A DNA stretch of 64,000 nucleotides, taken from NCBI GenBank assembly GCA_001599715.1, contig BCHU01000012.1, positions 868,001-932,000 on the forward strand. The letters are read 5' to 3'. This DNA comes from Phaeotremella fagi (Eukaryota > Basidiomycota > Tremellomycetes > Tremellales > Phaeotremellaceae). Both the position numbers and the translations under genes were made by a program. Position 1 is the first letter of the stretch; each line of letters opens with the position of its first letter. Positions 1-10,587 of the stretch are shown piece after piece. Under the pieces are notes generated by a model. That model made no database searches. It saw only the letters and a list, made by a program, of their open reading frames with translations, and was not told the DNA's origin.

Positions 1-558
1 ATCGGTGTCACCCAGGTCTGTACCACAAACGACTTTATCGTGGTCCGATGTAACGGTGTCAGAATTTACACAAAAACCCTAACCACTTTCGACACCCTGC
101 CCGACGGTATAATCGCTACAACACCCGACCTAATCGCCGTCGCCACCACCCACCACATCCACCTCTATCCGAACAAAAAATTCTACATCCCGTACCCACC
201 CACCGCGTTAGGTTTCATCGGTGACAACGTGTTTGTTGGGATGGGTGAGAGGGGGTGTTTGATCGATACCAAAACTTCCGCTGTCATTGACCCACCACGA
301 ATGGCCCCGGGGGAGTGGAAAATCAACGACGGTGTCATCACGAGGGGTCCGGTTTCGAGAGTTTACGCTCACCACTACGAGTACCGATGGGAGGAGACGC
401 CTGACAACGTGGTCAGTTCTGATCGAGGATTGGTGTCCATGTCCAGGGGTTATCTCCACACCGAGAGGGGGTCGATCCCGTTTGATGGGGAGATTCTGTT
501 GGGTGACGGTAGAGTTTACATGGGGGTCGGCAACAAGGTTGTGGTTTTGGAGATATAG
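1..558 (+). CDS. 3' end of an unidentified protein (partial at window edge)
   Basis: The reading frame is open from the first base of the window to the stop at 558, so this is the last exon or exons of a gene that begins upstream. About 185 residues are visible. They alternate short hydrophobic strands with glycines and turns (GDNVFVGMGERG, GDGRVYMGVGNKVVVLEI), which resembles blades of a beta-propeller, but I recognise no family. A CAG at 13-15 could be the end of an intron, in which case coding would begin at 16. The protein ends with a hydrophobic strand. No function is proposed. Confidence 0.6.
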   Translation: MGVTQVCTTNDFIVVRCNGVRIYTKTLTTFDTLPDGIIATTPDLIAVATTHHIHLYPNKKFYIPYPPTALGFIGDNVFVGMGERGCLIDTKTSAVIDPPRMAPGEWKINDGVITRGPVSRVYAHHYEYRWEETPDNVVSSDRGLVSMSRGYLHTERGSIPFDGEILLGDGRVYMGVGNKVVVLEI

Positions 559-921
559 GTTGAATTATGCTTGTAGTGTGGGCTATATGGTGGTCTGGAG
601 ATTATGCTTTTGGTAGCTGGACTATATGGTGGGAAGGAGATGATGCTTTTAGTGGGCTACACGGCGGTGGAAAGGAGATTATGCTAGTATTTGTGGACAC
701 CTATGTCGTAGTGACTCCAACGGGATTCTAACGATGCCAAATTACCGTTCTTTTGCCAATAAAGCTTGTCGTACAATTGCGTACTATCATGGACAGGGAC
801 AAACGTATTCATAGCAACAACATAGTCTAATCACTCCACGATGCAGAGTAGAGTCATGCACCAAGCACCAAAGACGTGCTCGCGTATACAACACCACCTA
901 ACCACCCGACCTACGGCCGGG
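559..921. other. Intergenic region between convergent genes, with degenerate tandem repeat
   Basis: Lies between the stop of the left-edge gene and the stop of the minus-strand ELL-like gene. It holds the 38-nt repeat described separately and otherwise no supported gene. Confidence 0.6.
564..696. repeat. Degenerate ~38-nt tandem repeat, about 3.5 copies
   Basis: Units start at 564, 601, 640 and 678 (partial). Each begins with a form of ATTATGCTT and ends in GGAAGGAG or similar, with a central CTATATGGTGG-like segment. The repeat lies immediately 3' of the left-edge gene stop. Confidence 0.75.
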
Positions 922-2173
922 CTACTCCCCAAACCACCTCCTGATCTCTGCCAACTCGGTATGCCATTTCTCCCACTTCTTCACCATCCCCTCGAGAACC
1001 CCGGTCTCAACCTCGGCACCATCAGTGACGTCCCCATGCAGCGTCATCAATTTCGTCGTCAAAAGTTGATAAGCAGGGAACAACTCTTCGTACCTATCAC
1101 GCAGAGTGTCAGGCTGAGGTGTGGGTTTAGGCTTTGACTTTTTGACCCGATCCCTCTTCCTGCCCCTCTCGTCCTCTGACGAAGTGTATTCAGGTGTCCT
1201 GGAACGTTTGGATTTACGTCCGTCGTCGTCCCTGGACAGACTCGAGGATCGTTTCGATTCGGCTTTGAATTTGGCGATTTGTTTGGAGATTTGCAGTTGT
1301 TTCGTGGAAGGGGTGGGTTTGGGTTTTGTCGGGGTTGGTGTTGGTGGGGAGTGTGGTGGGGAGAGTTTGGAGGGGGTAGGTTTGGTAGAAGGTTTGGTGG
1401 AGACGGTGGTTGAGACGGGTTTGGTAACCTCTTTGGGTGGTGTCGCTGTCGGAGATATTTTAGCCCTTCCTAACACCCTACTTCCCAATTCCACCCTCCC
1501 CTCCCTAGTCTCACCCCCCTCCCTACTCCCCACCACCCTCCTCTCCAACTCCACCCTCTCCTCCGCATCCTCAGGCAATCCCATGGAATCAAAAGCCTCC
1601 CTAGCAAGGCCCACCACCACCTTTTGCTCATCCTTCGTAAACATCTCTAATTTGACCTTGGAGTATTGCGACGGTTCGAGCGAGAACGACGTGGGCGTAA
1701 TTTCACGTCCGACCTGGGGTCAGCCAAGTCAGTTAGCAAACATACCACATTGACCACTCTCATGATATCCTGCTCTGCCCCACCGACTTTAGCTACTATA
1801 TCGGTGAGACTGGTTGGACCAAGGGCTAGGGCTTGGACCACCCTCGTTTTCAGTGGGATCATCGGTTTGGGAGTTGATTTTACTGGAACTACGAGACGGG
1901 AATTGGCGATAGCCAGGGGTGAGAGTTGATGACCGCTGGTGTAGATCTCTGATGATTGACCGTTCGGTCTGGGTTCGAACGTCATCGGTGGGTGAGAAGG
2001 GATGTGAAGGGTCTGGGGTTAGTTGATTCAACAAGTCGACTCACCATCTCCTCCCCTAACGTCATGGTCATGCCTCCCCTTTTTATCTGTTCCCATGTTT
2101 CTTCGGGGAAACGTACGAGGTAAGCTGGACGGGTTGGATGGCCTGGGTGGATGGGTGTTGATCCGTGAAGCAT
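922..2173 (-). CDS. ELL-type RNA polymerase II elongation factor
   Basis: Three exons on the minus strand (2173-2045, 2012-1746, 1713-922) give 395 residues. Both introns are exactly 32 nt with GTGAGT/GTATGT donors and CTAAC or CTGAC branch sites. The N-terminal part carries an ELL-like segment (LVRFPEETWEQIK, then a helix ending VVNVVG). A low-complexity Pro/Thr/Lys linker and a basic Ser-rich stretch follow. The last 60 residues resemble the occludin/ELL C-terminal domain (YEELFPAYQLL, EKWHTELAEIRRWF). ELL proteins work with EAF partners to suppress Pol II pausing in the nucleus. Start is uncertain: the frame continues upstream of 2173 with a plausible KPGITKVDTLL segment but meets a TAA at 2240-2242, so an unseen 5' exon is possible. 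Family call is from motif resemblance only. Confidence 0.7.
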
Positions 2174-2585
2174 GGTGGTAGGTGATAAGAGTGTATCGAC
2201 TTTAGTGATACCGGGTTTGTCTTGTATCGATACTACACGTTATGCGTCACTTGCTGACGACGTTGGTGGAGACATGCAGATTGTTGATGGTGAAGTTGGA
2301 TGTAAATAACAGAATGATGTGAATGAGATCAACTTCGTTTTCGGCTTTAACTGGGGCTTATCCTTCTGTCCTTTGCTGCTCCTTTCATCGTGATCAATTA
2401 CAACATCCATGTACGCTGCATACAATCTATGTAGGATCTCTACGTCTGTACCATGTCCAGCTGGTTGTCGACTCAGATACCGATAGGATGCATGTACATA
2501 ACCCTTAGTCAGTAGAGAAAAGTGAGAGTCGACTACAATCAACAGCTTTTTTTCCTCCTGCAGCCCATCCCCAGATCACAGCAAC

Positions 2586-2722
2586 GATAATATATTCCCA
2601 TTGCCCCTAACCAATCTAACACCCCAACCTAACCCCCTAACCCTCTAACCCCCTAACCTGTCCACCGCAAAACTCAACCTGGGTCAGTAAGGGTGAATTT
2701 GTGCTGGTTGCTCAGATTTCGC
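2586..2722. repeat. Telomere-like dispersed repeat, copy 1
   Basis: A 137-nt element starting GATAATATAT and ending CAGATTTCGC. Its core, 2603-2660, is dense in CCCCTAA/CCCTCTAA units, the complement of TTAGGG-type fungal telomere repeats. It is roughly 90% identical to the copy at 2791-2924 by eye, in the same orientation. Confidence 0.85.
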
Positions 2723-2790
2723 AAATTAATATGATTTTTCATAATCCTCTCAAGCCTCCAACGACAATAAGCAGACTTCTTAGAAGGAAT

Positions 2791-2924
2791 GATAATATAT
2801 CCCCATACCCCCTAACCACCCTAACACCCCAACCTAACCCCCTAACCCTCTAACCCCCTAACCTGTTCACCGCAAAACTAGACCTGGGTCAGTAAGCGTG
2901 AGACTGAGCTGTTTGCAGATTTCG
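2791..2924. repeat. Telomere-like dispersed repeat, copy 2
   Basis: Second copy of the element at 2586-2722, separated from it by 68 nt of unrelated sequence. CCCCTAA-rich core at 2808-2863. The flanking GATAATATAT start and CAGATTTCGCC end are conserved. Confidence 0.85.
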
Positions 2925-3215
2925 CCTTAACTTGACTTCTTCAAAATCGCCAGTTTAACGCACCAAATCGATTCTACGACAGTAAGCTGCACTCTAGGAC
3001 TCTACGTTGCCCAGAACCTTTCACTCTCATAGCTTGAATACCTCGATTGCTAGCTGCGCTGTATCATTGACAACTTTGACGCTTATCTGCTCCAAAAATC
3101 GCTGCAGCTCACGACAGTCAATGCTACTGTGATCCCCATCTCAGTGTAGCCAGAGACTCAGTACACAGCGCACAATTAAAATTCCAACACAAACTGCATA
3201 TCATACTACCCTACC

Positions 3216-3709
3216 CTACTTTCCAGCGATTCTAGACTTCAATTGAGCTTGAGGAATGCTTTGGACGTCAGAGCAACCACCGATAAACTCTTGATTGATG
3301 TAAACGTGGGGGACGGTTCCTTGACCATTGAGTGATTTAAGATAAGCTTGGATTTCGGCTAGAGCGTTTGTGAGTAAGAGAACGACGTTCAATCAAATTA
3401 ACCTACAGCCCTCATCCATTTCATCGAGTTCGAAAACTTTCAAATCATCGGTCTCAGGTGCGAGAATGGCCTTGGCTCTTTTACAGTACTGTCGTCAGTT
3501 CAATTGCATGACTGTGAACTCACTGGACAGTATGATTTTGAGAAAACAGTGACTTTATGACCTGCGATGGCTTCGTCGACTAGTTGTTTGACTGATGAAC
3601 TCATTGTGGTTGTAGAATATGATGAACCCAGTTTGAATAGATGTTGTTGTGGTTGTTGTTGCTTGAGTTGTATTAATAGTGGTCTAAATAGACGTAGATG
3701 TAATGACAT
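3216..3709 (-). CDS. Glutaredoxin, dithiol CPYC class
   Basis: Three exons (3709-3524, 3488-3407, 3358-3216) encode 136 residues. The active site CPYC at residues 61-64 is split by the first intron (35 nt). Downstream are the glutathione-binding TVPHVYINQ and the GGCSD motif typical of glutaredoxins. The enzyme reduces protein disulfides and glutathione mixed disulfides using GSH. A second in-frame ATG at 3604, 35 codons in, begins right at the glutaredoxin fold. The preceding residues are basic, Ser/Gln-rich and free of acids, like a mitochondrial presequence. The gene may therefore make mitochondrial and cytosolic forms by alternative starts. This is inference from composition. Confidence 0.93.
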
Positions 3710-4236
3710 GTAGAGAAGGAAGAGAGTTATTCTATCTATGGTTTATATATCTTTTCACTGGCTTAGCAAGCATCCATTCACGGCGATTGATTGGTGGCGT
3801 CATAGTCAGTAAGCAGGCCCACATCTACATTCCTCTCATTATCTTTGATTATTGTCATTATTGTCATTATTGTCATTATTGTCATTCTAGAATCCTAGTA
3901 TCCACCTACTCACCCACTCACACACACCCACACCCACACCATGACCTCAAAAACATCCCCGAAACACCTACCTCCCTCCCTAACGGACCCACCGTCCCCA
4001 ACCCCCCTTCCATCCCTTCCCTCAACGGACACCTTTGTTCTCATGACAGAATTAATCCAATGCATGCTAATTACTTCTAATCTTCCCACTCCTCCCCACT
4101 TCCATTATTCTGACCCCGGTCTCACTTGCTGATCATCCCATCTGAACCCCCACCTGACCCCCAACCACCTGGTCTCAGCCACTCCCAGCCAGTTTGAATC
4201 GTAACAAAAACATCCCAGCTCTTGGAATAAAACTCA
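3710..4236. promoter_or_regulatory. Divergent promoter region, glutaredoxin / RhoGEF
   Basis: Shared upstream region of two divergently transcribed genes. It contains a 9-nt tandem repeat (ATTATTGTC, four units, 3848-3883) and long C/T-rich and A/C-rich stretches toward the RhoGEF start. No specific factor site can be assigned. Confidence 0.5.
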
Positions 4237-6016
4237 ATGCTACTTCCCCAGTATCTAGATCAATTCCCCATCCCACCAATGTCATCCCCCTTGCCCTCAC
4301 CAAGACTTCGTTCACCACCTCGACCAAGAACCAAATCTTTCACCCAAAGTATCCCGCCTTTACCTAAATTCGACACCCGGGGTAAAGAGAATGGATTGTC
4401 TACACCACCACCTAGACCAGCTAGACGAGACACGACTACACCGACACCTATGCGTAAACGCGATTCTGCTCAACGTAGGTTAAGCGCGTTAAGGGGTTTG
4501 GTGGGTACACTTGATCTGAGTCAACCTTGGAGTTGTAGTCCGAAGCAAGAGGTTGAAGAGTATTTCACCCCGTTCGAACATGACGATCATGGATGGACGT
4601 CCAACGCCGATTCCAAACGTCAGGAAATTTTGATCGAAATGGTGGAAACTGAAAGATCGTTTGTTGAATCGATGAAAACGGTATTGAAACTCTTCGCTAC
4701 ACCTCTCAAAACTCCCAGAGGTAAATGGATAGACGGTATACCAGAAGATGTAACCGAGCTGTTTGATCATCTAGAGGTTATAGTTCATGACCATGGGGTG
4801 TTGGCCAAGGCGCAGAGGACTATCGACATGGGAATCCTTGACATCTTTCAGAACTGGATACATAGGTTACGACACTACGAGGGGTATCTACTTCAATTCG
4901 AGTCCGTCGTTAGGGTGGTCGAAGAAAACGTCCGCGATCCTGAAAGTGTCTTTGGTGAATTCGTCAGAATGCAGACGAAAGAACCGTCAATGGGGTACAT
5001 GAGTTTGGGTAGTATGCTGTTGAAACCGGTTCAAAGGTTGACCAAGTATCCGTTATTTTTCAAGGTAGGTAATGTGGTCGACCACACTGACCCCAGCGTC
5101 TTCTCGATTCCACACCTACGACCCACCCCTCTCACGCAACCATCACCTCCCTTCTGTCTCAAATCGAATCCATCATCCTAACCCTCCAAGCCATCAAAGC
5201 TAAAGAAGACGACTACACGTCACTTGTTCAACTCGAATCTCGTTTATCTGGATTAGACGGGTTCAAACTAGCCACGCCAGGACGAAAACTTCTCGGTCAA
5301 GGAGTGATAACTCGTATCCCGTATTCCCCAAACCCTCGCTCAAGTCTTCACTCCTCCAGAGGTAGCGTCTCGTCAACAACAAGCTCGCCGTGGGATATCT
5401 CAGTCCACACCCCGAGCACCTGTCGATCATCAGCTTTCTCAATCTCATCAACAAGTTCTTTCAACCCCCCCTCCCGTGCCAACTCGTTCTCCTCCAACAT
5501 ATCGCCCAAACGCCCTACCATCGTTCGATCAACATCCTCGACGTCGATAGTGGAGCGTCCCCCTACACCAACCAGGAAACGTAAAGACGAAGCGATGCTG
5601 TTCGTGTTTGACGATTTGGTAGTGATCGCTACGCAGGTTGACAAGGGATTGTTTAAGAAAAAAGAAAGGGCCTATCGCGTGGTGTCGTTACAAGAAGGTG
5701 GTTTGGGTCGAGTCACAGCAGTGAAAGATTGGAGTGGTTGGGGAGGTGAGTAATGAAGCCTTCAGAGCTAACTTCAGGTTACTCCACGATGATCGCTCTC
5801 ACTGTCGAAAACAGTTTGACAACTTTTACCACTTGTTTCACCCTCCCCATTCCAAACTCTCCTAAACACTATAAAGGGAAATCGTTGACTTTGACCACTT
5901 GTGCGGATTTCATGAATGTGTTGAATCAAGCTACGATGTCGACTGATTTTGGAAGGGATTTGGAAGTGTTGGGAAGTGAGGGGAGTGGGAGTGAGGGTAT
6001 GGGTTATGCCCAGTAG
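4237..6016 (+). CDS. Rho guanine nucleotide exchange factor (DH and PH-like domains)
   Basis: Exons 4237-5064, 5097-5745 and 5778-6016 give 571 residues; both introns are 32 nt. A Pro/Arg/Ser-rich N-terminus (about 120 residues) precedes a Dbl-homology domain starting near KRQEILIEMVETERSFVESM. That domain ends with the conserved helix signature SLGSMLLKPVQRLTKYPLFF. A Ser-rich insert follows, then a PH-like segment with basic patches and LFVFDDLVVIA. The protein would activate a Rho/Cdc42-type GTPase at the cell cortex and so affect polarity or wall synthesis; the specific GTPase cannot be told. A second Met at 4279 is an alternative start. The Ser-rich insert between DH and PH is long for the family. 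Confidence 0.88.
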
Positions 6017-6129
6017 CTATTTTATGCAATTAAGCTTACGTTGATTACCACATTCCGCCCTGAGTTGATTGGCCACAAATAAGTTGAAATAAACGTGTTG
6101 ATTTTCAATTCAAATCTATACCATCAACC

Positions 6130-7891
6130 ATGACTGTAATCCAAACCCTCATCTCCAACTCGACAATAAGTAAGTCAAACACCAGACCCCCATTCACACC
6201 AGACCCCGATAAACATGTACACGTCGCTCCTGAATCCCCTTACTTTGTCTACTACCTCCTAGCGATCATAGGGATAGTACTACTCGGCGGAGTTTTCTCT
6301 GGACTCACCCTAGGTTTAATGGGATTAGATCATGTAAATGAACGACACCGGAACATCACTGACCCCAGGTGAATCTCGAGGTGATAGCTCTCTCTGGAAC
6401 CCCCGATCAAAGGAAGCAAGCGCCAAAGGTGTTGGCGTTGTTGAATTCAGGTCGTCATGTTATTCTAGTCGTTTTGTTACTTGGTAAGTGGTAGCTCAGA
6501 TCCGACTGACGTCAGGTAACACGGTGATCAACGCTTCTTTACCTATCTTCTTGGATTCTATTGTGGGTGATGGAGTGAGTTTAACTGATTTTAGGTTGGT
6601 GGAGGTTGGATCGCGGTTTTGGGTAGTACTTTCTTGATTGTAAGTTGAGTTTGGAGTTTGACTGATTGTAGGTTATTTTTGGGGGTACGTATTTGATTCA
6701 ATACGATTCCGTCTAACCTTGCAGAGTAAGTCTCATACACTTCCACACTGACTTTAGAATCATCCCTCAATCCGTTTGCGGAAGATACGGTCTAAGTATC
6801 GGTGCAACTTTCGCCCCTATCGTTAAAGCCTTGGTCATTGTCATGTACCCAATTGCATGGCCAATAGGAAAAGTATGTCTCCACCAAATCGTTACTAATC
6901 CCAGGCTTTGGATTTCTTTCTTGGAGCTCACGAATCAGGTTCAACTTACCGTAAAGCCGAACTCAAAACTTTTGTTACTCTCGGAGTTGAAGATAAACTT
7001 GAAGACGAAGAGGTGGCGTTGTTGGGAAGTATGCTGGAGTTTTCAGAGAAAACCGTGGAATCCGTCATGGTGAGTTGAGTCTTTAGAACAAACTAACGTC
7101 AGACACCTAAAGATGACATGTTTACTATCTCTGCGGAGAAGATTATGGATGAAGAATTGATTCAACAGGTAATTGCCTCCCCAACACCACTGACTCCAGA
7201 TCCTTCGCAAGGGCCATAGTAGAATCCCAATTTACGAACCAAGTTCTCCAGGAGCTTTCATCGGATTCATGACGTAGGTAGTCAACGTCGCCACCCCTAA
7301 CCCCAGTGTACGAGCACTTGTTGGCTACGACCCCACAGACCTTCATCCAGCATCGAAATTCATCACTCAAGTTCTACCCCAATGTCCACCTGATCTGAGT
7401 TTGGTAGAGGGTAAGTTGATCCTTTTACACCACTGACGATAGCTATGAAATAGTAGGTTCCACAAGTGAAACTCCCACCAACACCAGTTTCCAAACTGGT
7501 AGAAGTCACATTTTGCTAGTCTCGAAACATCCCGGACAGGATAACGGTGTTCTGGGAATAGTAACTCTGGAAGATGTCGTGGAAGAACTCATCGGTAAAG
7601 AAATAGTCGTAAGTCTTAACTCTAGACCTCACTGATTTCAGGACGAAACGGATCAATACTTGGATATAAGGAGGTAAGTTTGTAGCTGGAGCCTGACTGA
7701 GTTTAGTCGAATCCCCGTTGTCAGACCTAAAAGCCGAGCTCCTGGGTAGGTCTTGATAACGACTCCCACTGACACCTAGACCTGGACTCAAACGCATTTT
7801 CGAAGGTACACTCGCAAGACGTCGTGTGATACTTGCTAGACGTGGAGAGACACCTACAGGATCTTTGATTGATCACCCATCTATAGCGTAG
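6130..7891 (+). CDS. MAM3: CNNM/Mam3-type CBS-domain membrane protein, with a 1-nt exon
   Basis: Sixteen exons: 6130-6333, 6369-6483, 6516-6562, 6595-6639, 6672-6684, 6725, 6758-6872, 6905-7069, 7103-7168, 7200-7273, 7307-7410, 7443-7452, 7488-7608, 7642-7673, 7707-7745, 7780-7891. They sum to 1263 nt, giving 420 residues. The DUF21 transmembrane region carries SGLTLGLMGLD and FGEIIPQSVCGRYG. The cytosolic CBS pair includes GHSRIPIYE and GVLGIVTLEDVVEELIG. Yeast Mam3 is a vacuolar membrane protein affecting metal tolerance and mitochondrial morphology; animal CNNMs handle Mg2+. The Glu of FGEIIPQ is assembled from three exons, one of them the single A at 6725. Fifteen introns of 31-40 nt lie within 1.5 kb. 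The symbol is by family resemblance. Confidence 0.93.
6725..6725 (+). other. Predicted single-nucleotide exon
   Basis: The base A at 6725 is bounded by an intron ending CTAACCTTGCAG (6685-6724, 40 nt) and one starting GTAAGT (6726-6757, 32 nt, CTGAC branch). The joined codon is G+A+A = GAA, giving the Glu of the conserved FGEIIPQ motif. Treating 6685-6757 as one intron shifts the frame and reaches a stop. Confidence 0.8.
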
Positions 7892-8021
7892 TAATATGAA
7901 TTTATAATGTACCGGAATGATTCGCCTGCCACGCACGCAGTTTTTCGGCCGTGTCGTATCATAAATAAACACATCGTCTCATCTCACAACTATCTTCATC
8001 TACTTCATCTTTCTCACCACC

Positions 8022-10386
8022 ATGCCTTCCCCCGTTGACCTCCTCATAGTCTTTCTGACAATAGCCCTCCCCCTAGCATACATATTTCGTGAATCGATCC
8101 CATTCATAAGTTCCAAACCTAGATCAGCTATAGCCCAACCAGTCCCCAAAACCAAGATCGATGAAGGTGATCCAAGAGATTTCGTTGGGAAAATGGAACG
8201 AGGGGTAGGTCAGGATTTCCAACCCAACTAACACCCAGGGCAAACGATGTGTCATGTTCTATGGATCTCAAACTGGTACAGCAGAAGAATACGCCGTTCG
8301 ACTAGCGAAAGAAGCTAAATCAAGATTCGGAATTTCGTCTCTCGTCTGTGATCCTGAAGAATACGATTTCGCCAATCTAGATAAAGTCCCAGAAGGATCT
8401 GCAGTGTTTTTCGTCATGGCTACATACGGTGAAGGGGAACCTACAGACAACGCTTCAGCTTTAATGGAATTCCTCTCCGATGAAAACGTAGAATTCAGTA
8501 ACGGCAGTCGATTAGATAACCTTCACTACGTTGTTTTCGGTTTAGGAAACAAAACTTACGAATACTACAATGAGATCGCTAGGAAGGTCGATAAACGATT
8601 AACGGCACTTGGAGCTAAACGTATTGGAGAACGTGGTGAAGGTGACGACGATAAATCCATGGAAGAAGATTATCTAAGTTGGAAAGATGGCATGTGGGAG
8701 AATTTCTCTTCTACTCTAGGTATAGAAGAAGGTGGTGCTGGTGACGTCGCTGATTTCTTGGTTACCGAATCCACCTTCCCCGCTGATAAAGTTTATCATG
8801 GCGAGTTGTCTCCAAGAGCTTTGATCGCTGCTGCGTCTGGGACATCAACACCTGTGGGTAGTTATGATTCAAAAAACCCATATCCAGCACCTGTCCTTCA
8901 ATCCAAAGAACTGTTCAAAGTCGGCGGTGATAGGAATTGTATTCATATCGAATTCGATACTACAGGCAGCGGAATGACTTATCAACATGGTGATCACGTT
9001 GGGATATGGCCTACCAACCCTGAAGTCGAGGTTGAAAGGATGTTATCGGTTCTAGGATTGGATTCGGATACCAGACGACACGCTATCATCTCTATCGAAT
9101 CTCTCGATCCTGCATTGGCTAAAGTCCCCTTCCCAACTCCAGCAACCTACGAAGCCATCTTCAGACATTACATTGATATCTCCGCCATCGCTTCCAGACA
9201 GACTATAGCTTTTTTATCAAGATTCGCTCCTACCCCTGAAGCCAAGGAGAAATTGACTCGTTGGGGTACGGATAAAGAGGCTTATCAGAAAGAGATCCAC
9301 GGTCCTGCTCTTCGTTTGGCTGAAGTTTTGCAGGCTGCTTGTGATGATTCTTTGGTTCCCCCTTTTACATCCACCGTTTGGCCGATCCCTTTTGATAGGA
9401 TCGTTTCGTCGATTCCAAGGTTACAACCGAGGTACTATTCCATCTCGTCTTCGTCCAAACTCTATCCTTCGTCTATCCACGTTACAGCTGTTGTTTTACG
9501 ATACCAATCTACCCCTTCACCTGCTCATAAACACGAATCGAGATGGGTGTTCGGATTGTCAACCAATTTCATCCTCAGTGTATCAAGAGCTGCTTCAGGT
9601 ACATCAACACCAGTTGAAGGTATCGATCAACCCAACCTTCTCAAAGCAGTCACCACGCCGTCTTACAAAATCGCCGGACCACGCAACCACTACATGAAAG
9701 AAAACACCTACAGAGTCCCGATCCACGTCCGAAGATCCACGTTCAGATTACCTACATCACCCAAAGTTCCAATCATCATGATAGGTCCTGGTACAGGTGT
9801 AGCTCCGTTCAGAGGCTTCGTTCAAGAACGTGTCGCGTTGGCTAGAAAGGCTTTTGAGAAAAACGGAAGTGGAGCTTTGGACGATTGGGCTGATATGCAT
9901 CTGTTCTATGGGTGTAGGAACGAGAATGAAGATTTCCTTTATAAAAATGAATGGGAGGGTTATGGATTGGAATTGAAAGATAAATTCAAGATGCACACCG
10001 CGTTCTCAAGAGGTGAAAAGAGGAAGCCTGATGGTGGTGAGTCAGTTTGATCTTTATCTAGAGTTGTTAGCTGACTTTGACTATAGGTAAAATCTATGTT
10101 CAAGATTTACTTTGGGATTTACGTTCGATAATCGCCCCACTGATTCTCGAGAAGAGAGCTTACATCTACATCTGCGGTGACGCCAAGAACATGTCTAAAG
10201 CCGTCGAAGAGAAGTTGATGGTCATGCTGGCTGAGGCTAAAGGTGGGAAAACTGAGGTTGAGGGTGCGAAGGAATTGAAATTGTTGAAAGAGAGGAATGT
10301 GGGTTGTTCTTTGTGCTTTGATGGGATTAGGATTGAACTGACTGTTTTGATTTTTACAGAGATTGATGAGTGATGTTTGGAGTTAG
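8022..10386 (+). CDS. NCP1: NADPH-cytochrome P450 reductase
   Basis: Four exons (8022-8204, 8239-10036, 10087-10298, 10360-10386) encode 739 residues, the usual length. An N-terminal membrane anchor (residues about 5-22) is followed by a flavodoxin-like FMN domain with GSQTGTAEEYA and ATYGEGEPTDNA. Then comes the FAD domain with RYYSISSSSK and the NADPH-binding GPGTGVAPFRGF near residue 577. A 27-nt last exon supplies the conserved C-terminal DVWS. The enzyme transfers electrons from NADPH to microsomal P450s, including the sterol 14-demethylase, at the ER. Two short Ser/Thr-Pro stretches (SGTSTPVG, SGTSTPVE) are family-variable inserts. It follows the Mam3-like gene on the same strand, 130 nt downstream. 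Confidence 0.97.
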
Positions 10387-10587
10387 GTTGGGAGGGAATC
10401 AAGGGTGGTTGGTGGATGGGTCTCTTGCATATAGATATTTTATGAATCATTGAATAACTCGAGTTCCATGAAGATTGAGATTGTTTGTTCCTTTGTCAAT
10501 TGCCACTGACGTTGGTGTTGGTGTTGGCGTTTGATTTTTGATTTTAAAAAAGATTCAACATTCCAACTTTAACCAACTAACAGAAAA

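Larger units (their letters stand above)
2276..3215. other. Intergenic region with two telomere-like repeat copies
   Basis: About 0.9 kb between the 5' end of the ELL-like gene and the 3' end of the glutaredoxin gene. It holds the paired 135-nt repeat listed separately. No gene is supported. Confidence 0.6.

Noticed and set aside
3848..3883. (ATTATTGTC)4 tract as a regulatory element
   Set aside because: A simple repeat with no known factor; noted only as a microsatellite in the promoter region.
6685..6757. One 73-nt intron instead of two introns and a 1-nt exon
   Set aside because: Joining G to AATCATCC shifts the frame to a stop within about 15 codons and destroys GEIIPQ; the exon sum would no longer be a multiple of three.
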